NCBI GenBank assembly: GCA_029945375.1
Contig: CM057059.1
Coordinates: 1,488,001 to 1,552,000 of the forward strand
DNA from: Agaricus subrufescens
Lineage: Eukaryota > Basidiomycota > Agaricomycetes > Agaricales > Agaricaceae
Length of the DNA: 64,000 nucleotides
Reading direction: 5' to 3'
Shown: one piece after another, positions 19,891 to 30,409 of the stretch
Layout of the letters: the number at the start of each line of letters is the position of its first letter
Numbering within the stretch: position 1 is the stretch's first letter
Notes under the pieces: generated by a model
Database searches by the model: none
Told to the model about the DNA's origin: nothing
Seen by the model: only the letters and a program-made list of their open reading frames with translations
Position numbers and translations under genes: made by a program

Positions 19891-20429
19891 ATAAATAAAA
19901 TGCATTACATACACTATATACATATGATCTACCAATATATAATAACATAGCAGATACTCACATGGATCTCCCTAAAAGTAGGTTATAAACATATACAAGA
20001 GAGGTAGCTGGAACTAGTGTTGAAGCTCAGAAATGCACGTTGAAACATGAGAAAATAAAGACTCAACACAGGCCAGCTTATCCTCATTAGATCTCCTGAA
20101 AATACCCTAAAAAAACTGTCCTAAATAGGCAAAGAAAAGCTCCCTAGATAAGCTACCAATGGGCTATAAAGGTACTAGATGAATAAAACAATCAGTACTC
20201 AACTTTGAGACTGGTTTGTGGGGTAGGGAGAAGGAGAGACTATAGAGGGCAGGGTAGATGGTGGTTGAGAGAAAGAATCAATTGCTGCACCCAAAACAGA
20301 AGTTCAACATGTCACATGACCTTTTGACATCAATTTTTGGGTCAGCATTACCCAAACAGTGGGTGGGGGTAGTTTCTGGGCCATTTATGCATAGATTTTG
20401 ATGATCTGATGATGTATATATATATTTTC
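19891..20429. other. Spacer, nothing recognised
   Basis: No supportable gene. Short ORFs only, and no motif or repeat beyond ordinary AT-rich sequence. Confidence 0.45.
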
Positions 20430-20433
20430 TACA

Positions 20434-20646
20434 GTGATGGACAAAAGGGTTGCAATGTTTAGCACCCCTTCAAAGATACCGCTATAGCATGGGAACTATT
20501 AGCTATGAGGTCACGTGAGTGGTACTGTCTGGTAGCCCTGCTTCTGTGCTTTTTTACAATATGCATATCATTATGTAATACTCAATATTGATGGAATTAT
20601 AGGCAGTTTCCTGACAAAAGTCCATTGCAACCCTTTTGTCCATCTG
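20434..20646. mobile_element. Tc1-like terminal structure or MITE with 22-bp perfect inverted repeat
   Basis: The left arm at about 20436 starts CAGTGATGGACAAAAGGG and is preceded by TA, as for Tc1 ends. The right arm near 20620-20643 is its exact reverse complement over 22 bp (through GGGTTGCAATG). The 160 bp between has no ORF. It is either a free-standing Tc1-type MITE or the 5' end of the transposon whose transposase begins at 20791. Confidence 0.6.
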
Positions 20647-20790
20647 AGCATCTCAATCAAAATTGAACAAAATCACCTGACTTTGTTGATTGACAGGGAA
20701 ATTCAGCACAACCACAATTGACAAACATAAAATTCAGCACAGCCACCTCTCCTATATATATAACAGCCATCATTGACTAACTCCTTAGCC

Positions 20791-21281
20791 ATGAAGCCCC
20801 TCACAACCAGTCAGCTCTCTCACATCCTCCATTTGCTTGACTCTGGAGCATCTGCTCATCACATCTCTGCTACAACTGGTCTACACCTCTCTACTATATC
20901 CAGAGTCAGGTCTAAGCACAAACCTGAGCTTGCCCTATGCATGCCAGATTGAAGGTAAGATAGATGGTGAACTGTATGTTGAGATTTTGGAGGAGGACCT
21001 GGAGGCTAGCCTGGAGTATTATGGGAAAGAGAGGGAGGATTTCACCTTTCAGCAGGATAATGACCCAAACACAGGTCCAAAAAAGCTCAAAACTGGTTCA
21101 AAGACAAGGGAATTGATGTTTTACCATGGCCTGCACAGTCTCCTGATCTTAACCCCATTGAACACATGTGGAATTATCTCAAACTCAGGCTTGAGGAGTA
21201 TGAAAAAGCACCAAGGGGGATAAAGGAACTTTGGGAGAGGGTGGATATACATACATAGAGTGCACAATTTTGATGATATGG
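20791..21281 (+). pseudogene. Tc1/mariner-type transposase, internally deleted and truncated
   Basis: The ATG at 20791 follows a TATATATATA run (20751-20763). The first 55 codons resemble the Tc1 N-terminal helix-turn-helix (SQLSHILHLLDSGASAHHIS, LHLSTISRVRSK) and end at a TGA. The frame resumes after a deletion with the C-terminal catalytic part: the second Asp in FQQDNDP (near 21058) and the Glu in SPDLNPIEHMW (near 21155), consistent with DD34E spacing. The first catalytic Asp is in the deleted part. The 3' end is cut by solo LTR C. Confidence 0.72.
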
Positions 21282-22660
21282 TGAAGAGACTAGATCAGTG
21301 TGAATGTGGATAGATAAAATATAAAAACATAAAATTGAGTATGAATGCAACCCTTTGAAATACACTGAGTCTTGAGTGCAATTTGTGGGGAGGATAAGTC
21401 AGAAAGAAAGTGAAATTATGAGTCTTGATTAAGTATTAGATGAAAATAGGGGTAGAATAGAAATGGGAAACAAGTCTTGACTAAATAGAGACCTCCTCCA
21501 GACCTATGCTGTTTTGATTAGAACCTTTGCAACAAGTGGCTAAGCTTGCAACAAGTGTCCTCAATAGAATGGGTTAGACAACTATCTAGGAGGGATAGTG
21601 AGTCCACCCTAGTAATGCCTCAATAAATCTGGAGAGCCTTGACCTGCCTTTGCACTTTGAGACAGACTGCAAGACAAGTTGAGCTAGCACCAAATGCTAT
21701 CATGATCCTATTAGACCAGTGAAGATACTCTCTTGAGCAGAACACAAGTCCTTCCAAGTTGAGAAAGAACTCTAAGAAATGCTTAGAACACTGCAAAGTT
21801 TAACCAAACTCGATTTCACTCGCACAGCGCTTGGGCAAAGATTCAATCCCGAACCTTGTCCTCGACTGGCAACTATATATAATACACAATAAAAAACTGA
21901 GACAAAATAAACAAATATGAAACAAATAACCAAGTCCATATCCAGCACTGAATGGGTATAGTCTCCTCAACTCATCTTTCTCCACCAATCAACAGTCTTG
22001 ACTATTCAGTCTCCTCACCCAAACATCACACTTGTCTAATTTCTTGCTTTTTATTGGCTAACAATGTTCAAACCCTAGACCCTAGTCCAGGAACCCTCAA
22101 GACTTATCCTCCACTGATCAACCCATCAATAAGATGTCCTTAATTAGACTAAGTTTCTATCTAGCCTCCAGGTGCTTCAAGATTATCAACACTGCCACCC
22201 TATCCAGAGTTTTGACTGATAATTCTGACAGTCTTGCTTCAGCTCATTCAGTCTCAACATGCATGAGTTGCCTACTTCCTAGCCTTTCCTTATTAGGCAG
22301 GTAGCGGTTATAAAATCAGTCTAGCATAAGGTCTGCCAAAGGAACCATGATCCACTAAGTCCTCAAGCCATCCCATAGCCAGTCTTGATGATAATTCCCA
22401 ATAAAGTCTCCCTAGGCTCAGCCTTGAGACTTCTGTTTGAAGGTCCATGAACATGGTTATATTTCCCCTAACAGTACAGTTTTCCTGTTAGGAATCATGG
22501 ATTCCATCCCAACTGATGCCTAGTTTGCCCTATCCTCACATACATCCTCGACTGGTCTTATTACTAACAGGGTGACTGATTGCTTATTCTCAGGCCTAAT
22601 ATGTACACCTAACCATCTTATATGAATATTTTCATGCATAAAATGGCTGGGGCCATAACA
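21282..22660 (+). mobile_element. Solo LTR C (1379 bp)
   Basis: Same family as A and B. Flanks are ATGG (21278-21281) and ACAG (22661-22664), which differ only by the two transitions expected from an ancestral ACGG. It truncates the Tc1 transposase gene. Confidence 0.78.
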
Positions 22661-22782
22661 ACAGGGCCCACCCTTCTGGTTCTTGAATGCCAGCGATTTT
22701 CACATTGAGCAGCTATCTCAACTATGGTCCTCTGTTGGTATACATTTATGTGGCCTGCCTATGTCTTGCCATGCCCACCTGC
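22661..22782. other. 122-bp spacer between two inverted solo LTRs
   Basis: No motif is recognised. It separates LTR C from the oppositely oriented LTR G. Confidence 0.5.
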
Positions 22783-23384
22783 TGTTACAGCCCCAGCTGT
22801 TTTACATGTGAAAATATATGTTTAAAGTGGTTATGCATATATATTAGGCTTGAGAATGAGCAATTGGTCACCCTGTTGGTAATGAGATCAGTCGAGGACA
22901 TGTGTGAGGACAGGCAAACTAGGGATCAGTTGAGATTGAATCTACAATTCCTAACAGGAAAACTGTACTGTTAGGGGAAATATAATCATGTTCAAGGACT
23001 TTGAAACAGAAATCTTGAGGCTGAGTCTAGGGAGACTTTCTTGGAAATTATCATTGAGACTGGCTATGGGATGGTTTGAGGACTTAGTGGATCATGGTTC
23101 CTTTGGCAGACCTTATGCTAGACTGATTCTATAACTACTACCTGCCTAATAGGGAAAGGCTAGGGTGTAGACAACTCACACATGTTGAGACTGAATGAAC
23201 TGAATTGAGGTTGTTGGAATTATTGGTCAAGACACTGGATAGGGCAGCAGTGTTGATAATCTCAAAGCAACTGAAGGTGAGATAGAAATTTGGTCTAATT
23301 GAGGACATCTTATCAATGGATTGATCAGTGAAGGATGAGTCTCAAGGATTCTTGGACTAGGGTCCAGGGTTTGAACATTGTTAG

Positions 23385-23623
23385 TGTTAATCTAGTGATA
23401 TGAGATTCTCTGATTGAAGGAACAACCATAGATTAGTACCTAGTGATATGACTAGATACAAGTTAAGATATAACACATAACGAGAGAAGAACGGAACACA
23501 TACGATTCTCTGATTGAAGGAACAACCAGAGGATCGAATGTGGGAACAAAGGCTAATGTACCATACACGATAGTCATGTGATATACGATCGTATCTTTGA
23601 CCGACTAGTGAACATGTTCAACA
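23385..23623 (-). repeat. Copia-1 3' LTR (239 bp)
   Basis: Plus-strand ends TGTTAATC...TGTTCAACA. It contains a 25-bp direct repeat (starting GATTCTCTGATTG) twice, at about 23403-23427 and 23504-23528. Confidence 0.92.
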
Positions 23624-23636
23624 CACCCCCTCAAAG
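23624..23636 (-). promoter_or_regulatory. Copia-1 polypurine tract
   Basis: On the minus strand TTTGAGGGGGTG sits directly before the 3' LTR, the expected plus-strand primer. Confidence 0.75.
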
Positions 23637-23754
23637 ATATGATCCAAGAGGAAAAAACCATAGAACAAACGTAGAAGGATAACAACAGTGAACAAAGAAG
23701 AGAAACACGAGGAAGAGATAAGGCGAACTGGGAAAAACAAGAAAAAGGATGAAA

Positions 23755-26700
23755 TCATGGTAAAGGTGGCGGCAAAGGCAACACCCCCAGAGTCTGCCGA
23801 TGCTTGCAGAACAAGGGTGACGGCAGAGGCTTAGTGAATATGTCCGCAGGCATTTCCGTGGTCCGAATCCATTTCGCAGTAAGTTCGCGACCCATGTATT
23901 GGCGCAAAAAATGATGACGGACATCGATGTGTTTTGTACGAGAAGTGATAGAATCGGTGGTAGCTATCGTGATGGCGGCAGAGTTGTCACAGAGCACCGG
24001 ATAAGAGTTGGGAATGGGGACATGGATGAGCAGCAGCAGAGATCGTAGCCAGAGAGCCTCCTTAACGGCGTGGGCTAAAGCGTAATATTCGGCCTCAGCG
24101 GAAGACAGTGCAACGGATTTTTGTTTAACAGCGGACCACGAAACACAGCAGCCAGCAAACATAAAACAAAAACCCGCTACACTCCTGCGTGTTGACTCAT
24201 CCGACGCCCAGTCAGAGTCAGAGAATCCTACATGCTGGATGTAACCGCCAACAGCCTCCGAGAACTCGCAAGACTGGCGACCAAAACACAATGCATGTCG
24301 TCTCGAGCCAGCCAGATAACGCAGAACATCTTTTGCCGCAAGCATGTGGGTCCGGGAGGGGTTAGCATTGTGTTGACCCAACGCCATACACACATAGGCG
24401 ATATCAGGCCTAGTGCAAATGGCCAGATAGAGCAGGCTGCCGACCAAGCTCTGGTAAGAAACGGTAAGCTCGCTGTCAGGAATCGAGGGCAAAGCACCAG
24501 GTGGAGCTGGTTTTTTACTTGACAACTGATCATGAATTGGGACAGATGACGGAGGCACCGTCACCATATTCCATTTGGAGAGAAGGTCGTCAACAAAGTG
24601 TTCCTGCGACAGCCATAAGGTTTTCTGTGAACGATCACGAATGATCCGACAGCCAAGATATAACTGGGCCTGTCCGAGATCAACAATGGTGAGATGTTTC
24701 TGGAGTTCACCAATAAACCATTTATAGAGCTCAACACTATTAGAAGCGGTGAGCCCATCATCAACGTGAACTGGAATATAGAGACGGAGTGGTTGACCAT
24801 TGCTAGGCATAGGGATAGAGGGATGAGGAGGTGATTGCCATTCACCAAAGAAAAATGCATGATCGACTTCAAGACGATCGAGGCCAACAGCAATCATAAC
24901 TGAGCGAAGCAGTTGATAGAATTCATACGCAGCTTGTTTCAGACCATATAACGCGACCTTTAGCTTCAGCACAGAGGAGGGATTGGGCAAGGGATATCCC
25001 GGAATCTGCTTGATAAAGATATCTCGGTTTAACTTCGCGTGCAGGAACGCCGTTTTGCAATCCCAACTGAATAGTTCCAGGTCTTGTTCCGCAGCCAGAG
25101 CCAATACCACACGGATACTTGCCATCCTGGCCACAGGTGCATACGTTTCTCCGTAATCCTCCGGTCGCTGACTAAAACCCTTTGCCACCAGACGCGCCTT
25201 CTCACATCCTTCCTTCGGCTTACCCAACTCATCATATTTGAACGCATAAACCCATCGTACCGCAATAGCCTTCCGTCCCACTGGTAAGTCCGTCTCCTCA
25301 AATGCACCCATATCCACCAGTCCCTTATACTCCCGATCCATCGCAGCCCTAAACATATCCCAGTCTTTACGTTTCATCGCTTCCCGAAGAGTATCCGGAG
25401 GCTTGTCATATCCGAAAGAGGTCAGCATGCAAGATGGCATCAGGTGAGAAAAAGAATGTGACTGGACGACGATATCTTCACTGAGCGCAGACCCGATCTG
25501 GTTGAACTCAGACAGATAGTCATCCTGAAGAATATCACCAAGTGCGCTGTAACTCGTCAAGGATAACACTTGGTCAGTGTGGTATTTCGGTGCGTTGCCA
25601 ATCTTCCTCTTGCTCCTTGCCTGCGCACGTCTTTCCACCTCCTTTTGATACTCCAAACCTTTTGCAGTCCTAATCCTGGGGCGGGGAGGTCTTGAGTGTT
25701 CAGAATCTGCACCCCCAGACGACGAAGATGGCAATGTGAGAGGACGAGATACACCCAAACGACCAGGGCGAAGTTCATCAAACACCACGTCATCAGAGAA
25801 TGAGTAGGACCCAGACAGTGAGCGAACTCGCCAGCCTTTCCGGCCCTCTTCATATCCTACAAAAATGGCTTGGTATCGACGAGGCCCAGCTTTGGTACGG
25901 CGCTCTGGAGGTATCACTGGATAGCAGACACATCCCCATACGCGCAGGTGAGAAAGATCAGGCTTAACTCCAAAAATCATCTCATACGGTGTCATCCCTG
26001 AAGGAAGTGTCGAGGTAGGAAGACGATTACGAAGGTATTGCATTGTCAGAACTGCATCACCCCAAAATTGATCAGGAAGACCCGATGCAGCCAACAATGT
26101 CTGACAACCATCCTCAATCGTCCGAATAAATCGTTCCGCTTTGCCATTCTGGTGGTGAGCGTAAGGAGCAGTCACCTGTACGTGTATACCTTGTGAACGA
26201 AAATGGTCCCCAAGATTACCCTCACACAGCTCCTTAGCACCATCAGTCCGCACCGACTTCACCGAAACACCACATTGTCTAGACAAGAAGGCTTCGACAA
26301 AACGAAATGCTTTGATTGCATCCGACTTATGAGTAAGGAGGGCAGTGAAACCAAAGTTGGAGAAATCGTCCACAATGCAACAGGCATATAGATGGCGAGA
26401 TGGGGTTTGTACAGGCCAAGGGCCACAAATGTCCATATGTAGGAGATCGCCAATAGCATCGGCTCGATTCCCTCGAAAAGGATGATGACGCTGTGCACCC
26501 TTCCCAATGATGCAAGATGGACAGATTTCTCGTTCAAATGATCCTTCATATGATGTTCCATTCACATACCCGCGTGTCAAGGTAGCCCGGGTTGCATCAC
26601 TATTAAGGTGACCGAAGCGTTGGTGCCATAAGTCAGGTGTGAGTGTAGGGGATAGGAAAGCCGCAAATGATTCATTGTCGCGAGTTATGGAACAAAAGGA

Positions 26701-28764
26701 GTTTATGAAGTCACATTTAATGTATGTCAATCCATTTCGACAGATAGTGGGGATTTTCACTGGATCTGTGCGACTAGGTATGCCAATTGATAATGCGGCA
26801 GTACCGGTATCATCAAAAGTGCATTTTATGCCCTTTGCTGTCAACCGGGATAGTGATAGGATATTGACAGGAACAGAGGGTGCGAACAAACACCCCCGCA
26901 GTGTTATACGAACGTCTACATCTCCTCTAACCAAGAGAGTAACATCTCCTCGGCCAAGTATGGGTAGCATCGATTGATTTGCTGTCGAGACCGGCAAAGA
27001 GAAAGATTCATCAATGGTAATGAATGAATCTTTATCATGGAATATATGGTGTGTGGATCCTGAATCAAGAAGTGCATCAAACACCCCCATGAAGTTGTCA
27101 TCGTCGCTCGTGAGGGAGATCTCCGGTGCGGACTTATCAGACAGTGAATAGAAAGAAATAGCGAAGTCTGAGTTGATAGAGGTAGGCATAATTACATTCG
27201 CTGTGGCATAGTCTTCGTCACCGCTAGAATCCATAATCACATCTATAACACCTCCATTCCCACCCCCATCGTCAGTTATTGCTTGTTGATCATCGATAAC
27301 AGCGTTAACTTGGGGACGTCGGTTGTTCGAGTTTAGATTGTTTTGATTTTCGCGACGTTGGTTGGAAGTTGGAATTGGTACAGATGAACTATTACGTTGA
27401 GAAAGTGGATTTGGTGATCGATTTGTAGTCATGTTAGAATTGTTGTTGATGGGTGGCTTCCATCCCATGGCAGTAACTTGGTCGAGTAAATCTTGCACAA
27501 CTTTGAATACATATTGTGTAGGAGTACCCGGTTGTTGATTTAATACTGCGAAGGTTGAACATTTCAAAACGAGAGGTGGTCCAGTAGTAGGTAGGTTATT
27601 GAAAAAAGTGGTAATGGCAAGGGGGGCAGGAATCTCGAATCGTGATGCGCAAATGCGGCTGTAGTCTGATAACCATCGATGGCAGAATGCTTGAATGTCA
27701 CCATTTATGGGTTTTGCGCGTGATAATGATTCCCATATAGTCTTCCCTCCTACCCAGTTCCTCGTCGAATACATCCGTTTGAGCAGCAAATAGATGTCAC
27801 GAGATGAACCAGATGTTGACATGGATATTGATCCTGTAACAAGCGGTGAGAGCTTGTTTAGGATAATATGCTTGACCTGACTATCAGCTTGACGCCAACT
27901 AGCCAAGTTTTCAAGTTCGTCTTGCGTCGGAGAAGGACCAAGTTGTGGACGATAGATGGGAATGATGGATGGGTCATAGGGATCACTTGTTATATCGTAG
28001 ATGAAACCGATCTGACCAGCGCCTTCAAGATAGGACCGTAAGTTGATATCCCAAGTGTCGAAGTTGGATGTCCCCTCAAGAGCTGCCAGATGTGAAATGC
28101 TAGTTACTAAACGATTTGAAGAAGAATTAGAAAGATTGGAAAAATTTGTAACAGGTGCCGAAATATTAACATGATTCGAAAAAGGTTGGTGATAAGGAAA
28201 TTGAATAGGTGATACATTTTGATATGATTGGACATAAGGATTCGAAATTGGAAATGGTTGAGGTTGAACAGGTGGAAATGAATATGGTTGAGAATAAGGA
28301 AGTTGAAACGGATGATGATTTGAAATTGAAGGGAAATTGTTATGAGGGGTTTGGTAAATGGGAATATTGTTTTGAATGTTATGTGAAGGATTAAGAGAAT
28401 TGGGTTGAATCGGAACAGGGGAGTTATGATGTGGTGAATTATTATGAATTACAGGAGAAGGAGAACGAAAATTATTGTGAAAAGAGGATGAAACTGGCAA
28501 GCTCTCTTGGGGCATCTGTATCACATTCGGCTGTGGGATTCCATAGTTTTCTGTCATCGACATCGAAGAGGAAGCAGAAGAATGATCATCTTGTCCTTGA
28601 AGCGAGTAGAGTGGAAAACCATGGAGTGACGACATTTTGATTGTATGCGCGGAAATGTTGACTATATGCGTCCAATCCTGGTCTAGAAGCCGAAAAAGAT
28701 ATGGATGACCTGCAATAGAAGCCTGATAGGGTATAATGGGTTGATAATCCAATTGAATCGTCAA
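23755..28764 (-). CDS. Copia-1 Gag-Pol polyprotein (1669 aa)
   Basis: Domain order: Pro/Asn/Ser-rich N-terminus (to ~215), Gag-like helical region (~220-435), protease with LLDSGSTHH (Asp about 567), pre-integrase zinc H714-H719-C748-C751, integrase core with Asp 778 (LLHMDICGPW), Asp 841 (VRTDGAKEL) and Glu 877 (QNGKAERF), RT with WDCKTAFLHA (~1235) and VHVDDG (~1335), and RNase H with FSDSDWASD (~1517) and SAEAEYYAL (~1556). All catalytic residues I can check are present. I see no CCHC knuckle in Gag, which is unusual for the family. The length and order are typical Ty1/copia. Start chosen at the first ATG after the PBS. Confidence 0.95.
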   Translation of the reverse strand: MTIQLDYQPIIPYQASIAGHPYLFRLLDQDWTHIVNISAHTIKMSSLHGFPLYSLQGQDDHSSASSSMSMTENYGIPQPNVIQMPQESLPVSSSFHNNFRSPSPVIHNNSPHHNSPVPIQPNSLNPSHNIQNNIPIYQTPHNNFPSISNHHPFQLPYSQPYSFPPVQPQPFPISNPYVQSYQNVSPIQFPYHQPFSNHVNISAPVTNFSNLSNSSSNRLVTSISHLAALEGTSNFDTWDINLRSYLEGAGQIGFIYDITSDPYDPSIIPIYRPQLGPSPTQDELENLASWRQADSQVKHIILNKLSPLVTGSISMSTSGSSRDIYLLLKRMYSTRNWVGGKTIWESLSRAKPINGDIQAFCHRWLSDYSRICASRFEIPAPLAITTFFNNLPTTGPPLVLKCSTFAVLNQQPGTPTQYVFKVVQDLLDQVTAMGWKPPINNNSNMTTNRSPNPLSQRNSSSVPIPTSNQRRENQNNLNSNNRRPQVNAVIDDQQAITDDGGGNGGVIDVIMDSSGDEDYATANVIMPTSINSDFAISFYSLSDKSAPEISLTSDDDNFMGVFDALLDSGSTHHIFHDKDSFITIDESFSLPVSTANQSMLPILGRGDVTLLVRGDVDVRITLRGCLFAPSVPVNILSLSRLTAKGIKCTFDDTGTAALSIGIPSRTDPVKIPTICRNGLTYIKCDFINSFCSITRDNESFAAFLSPTLTPDLWHQRFGHLNSDATRATLTRGYVNGTSYEGSFEREICPSCIIGKGAQRHHPFRGNRADAIGDLLHMDICGPWPVQTPSRHLYACCIVDDFSNFGFTALLTHKSDAIKAFRFVEAFLSRQCGVSVKSVRTDGAKELCEGNLGDHFRSQGIHVQVTAPYAHHQNGKAERFIRTIEDGCQTLLAASGLPDQFWGDAVLTMQYLRNRLPTSTLPSGMTPYEMIFGVKPDLSHLRVWGCVCYPVIPPERRTKAGPRRYQAIFVGYEEGRKGWRVRSLSGSYSFSDDVVFDELRPGRLGVSRPLTLPSSSSGGADSEHSRPPRPRIRTAKGLEYQKEVERRAQARSKRKIGNAPKYHTDQVLSLTSYSALGDILQDDYLSEFNQIGSALSEDIVVQSHSFSHLMPSCMLTSFGYDKPPDTLREAMKRKDWDMFRAAMDREYKGLVDMGAFEETDLPVGRKAIAVRWVYAFKYDELGKPKEGCEKARLVAKGFSQRPEDYGETYAPVARMASIRVVLALAAEQDLELFSWDCKTAFLHAKLNRDIFIKQIPGYPLPNPSSVLKLKVALYGLKQAAYEFYQLLRSVMIAVGLDRLEVDHAFFFGEWQSPPHPSIPMPSNGQPLRLYIPVHVDDGLTASNSVELYKWFIGELQKHLTIVDLGQAQLYLGCRIIRDRSQKTLWLSQEHFVDDLLSKWNMVTVPPSSVPIHDQLSSKKPAPPGALPSIPDSELTVSYQSLVGSLLYLAICTRPDIAYVCMALGQHNANPSRTHMLAAKDVLRYLAGSRRHALCFGRQSCEFSEAVGGYIQHVGFSDSDWASDESTRRSVAGFCFMFAGCCVSWSAVKQKSVALSSAEAEYYALAHAVKEALWLRSLLLLIHVPIPNSYPVLCDNSAAITIATTDSITSRTKHIDVRHHFLRQYMGRELTAKWIRTTEMPADIFTKPLPSPLFCKHRQTLGVLPLPPPLP

Positions 28765-28786
28765 ATACTAGAAGAATTTAGTTAGG

Positions 28787-28800
28787 CGGGGCCCATAACC
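28787..28800 (-). promoter_or_regulatory. Copia-1 primer-binding site (half-tRNA type)
   Basis: On the minus strand GGTTATGGGCCCCG follows the 5' LTR. It resembles the PBS of Drosophila copia, which pairs with the anticodon stem-loop of initiator tRNA-Met rather than its 3' end. The same site follows the LTR of Copia-2 (58569-58583). Confidence 0.78.
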
Positions 28801-29039
28801 TGTTAATCTAGTGATATGAGATTCTCTGATTGAAGGAACAACCATAGATTAGTACCTAGTGATATGACTAGATACAAGTTAAGATATAACACATAACGAG
28901 AGAAGAACGGAACACATACGATTCTCTGATTGAAGGAACAACCAGAGGATCGAATGTGGGAACAAAGGCTAATGTACCATACACGATAGTCATGTGATAT
29001 ACGATCGTATCTTTGACCGACTAGTGAACATGTTCAACA
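28801..29039 (-). repeat. Copia-1 5' LTR (239 bp)
   Basis: Reads identical to the 3' LTR at 23385-23623 base for base. LTRs are copied from one template at insertion, so identity implies a recent event. Confidence 0.92.
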
Positions 29040-29818
29040 GTTAGTTAATGAGAAGTGGGATATTAGACAAGTGCAATGTTCAGTTGATAGGACTGAATAG
29101 TTGAGACTGTTGATTGGTGGAGAAAGATGAGTTGAGGAGACTATACCCATTCAGCACTGGATATGGACTTGGTTATTTGTTTCATATTTGTTTATTTTGT
29201 CTCAGTTTTTATCATATATTGTATATAGTTGCCAGTTGAGGACAAGGTTCAGGATCAAATCTTTGCCCAACTGTTGTGTGAGTGAAATTGAGTTTGGTTA
29301 AACTTTGCAGTGTTCTAAGCATTTCTTAAGTTCTTTCTCTACTCAGAAGGTCTTGTGTTCTGCTCAAGAGAATATCTTCAATGGTCTAATAGGATCATGA
29401 TAGCATTTGGTGCTAGCTTGACTTGTCTTGCAGCTTGTCTCAAAGTGCAAAGGCAGGTCAAGGCTCTCCAAGTTTGTAGGCATCACTAGGGTGGACTCAC
29501 TACCCCTCCTAGATAGTTGTCTAACCCATCCTATTGAGGACAGTTGTCACAAGCTTAGCCACTCATCATGAAGGTTCTAATTGAAATGGCAACATCTGGA
29601 AGAGATTTCTATTCAGTTGAGACTTGTTTCACATTTCTATTCTACCCCTATTTTCATTTAATACTTAATTAAGACTCATACTTTCACTTTCTTTCTGACT
29701 TATTCTCTCCATGAACTGTACTTGAGACTCAATGTATTCAAAGGATTGCATTTGTATTCAATTTTATATTTTTATATTTTATCTTTCCACATTCACACCA
29801 ATCTAGTCTCTTCAACAG

Positions 29819-30409
29819 GACATAGGGAAGGGGTGAGCTCCAATCCTTTTGTTCATGACTTTTATACAACAGATAGAGTTTGCCATGGAGACCACCAGGC
29901 TATTGCAGGATAACTAATACAACATTGCCTTGAGAAAGGGACACCAATCACCAACAATGTTACCTCTGTGCTTCTCTTTTTTATAGATAAACTTTTTTAC
30001 TTTGGGATTGTCACTGAGGCTCCCATGATGCTGATCCAATATTAGAACAGGGCTCATTGGTATCTATTTTGGTAGAAGACCAAGGCTTCTCTTTTTTATA
30101 GTCTAACTTTTGACTTTGAACTTCAGCCTCCAGTACCTGTTAATGATTTTCAACCAATCAGATAACTATAAGGTTGTCATTAGCAGAATGCATGCATAGT
30201 GCACCCAAAGGCCCTTCCTCCAATTGGAGAGAAGGAATATCACAACAGAAGTTGATGGGCATAAAGTGTCATTAAGAAGAATGATTCTCAATCAGAAGAA
30301 GATCTCTCACTGTGCCTGAGGCCCAAGCCTGGGAAGTAAAAAGAAGCAAAGGCTAATCTTAAATTTGGTCTCAAGATAAAAGACAGACTGGTGGTAATTA
30401 AATGACAAT
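29819..30409. other. Spacer, nothing recognised
   Basis: No gene. A short phrase, CTTCTCTTTTTTATAG followed by TAACTTTT-like sequence, occurs twice (near 29968 and 30089). Confidence 0.4.

Larger units (their letters stand above)
23385..29039 (-). mobile_element. Copia-1: apparently intact, recent Ty1/copia retrotransposon
   Basis: LTRs are 23385-23623 and 28801-29039 (239 bp each) and I see no difference between them. The target duplication is GTTAG (23380-23384 and 29040-29044). One uninterrupted ORF of 1669 codons fills the interior. PBS and polypurine tract are present. CpG is retained throughout, unlike the older elements around it. All point to a very recent, possibly still active insertion into solo LTR G. 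Confidence 0.95.
22783..29814 (-). mobile_element. Solo LTR G, split by the copia element
   Basis: Pieces at 22783-23384 and 29040-29814 make one LTR of about 1.37 kb in reverse orientation (plus-strand ends TGTTACAGCC and GTCTCTTCA). The copia insertion duplicated GTTAG. The outer flanks, CTGC on the left and ACAG on the right, do not match each other, unlike the other copies, so recombination or a deletion may have occurred here. Confidence 0.75.

Noticed and set aside
24228..25307. Minus- and plus-strand ORFs inside Copia-1 (e.g. 24228-24533, 25029-25307)
   Set aside because: They overlap the 1669-codon polyprotein in other frames and have no motifs.
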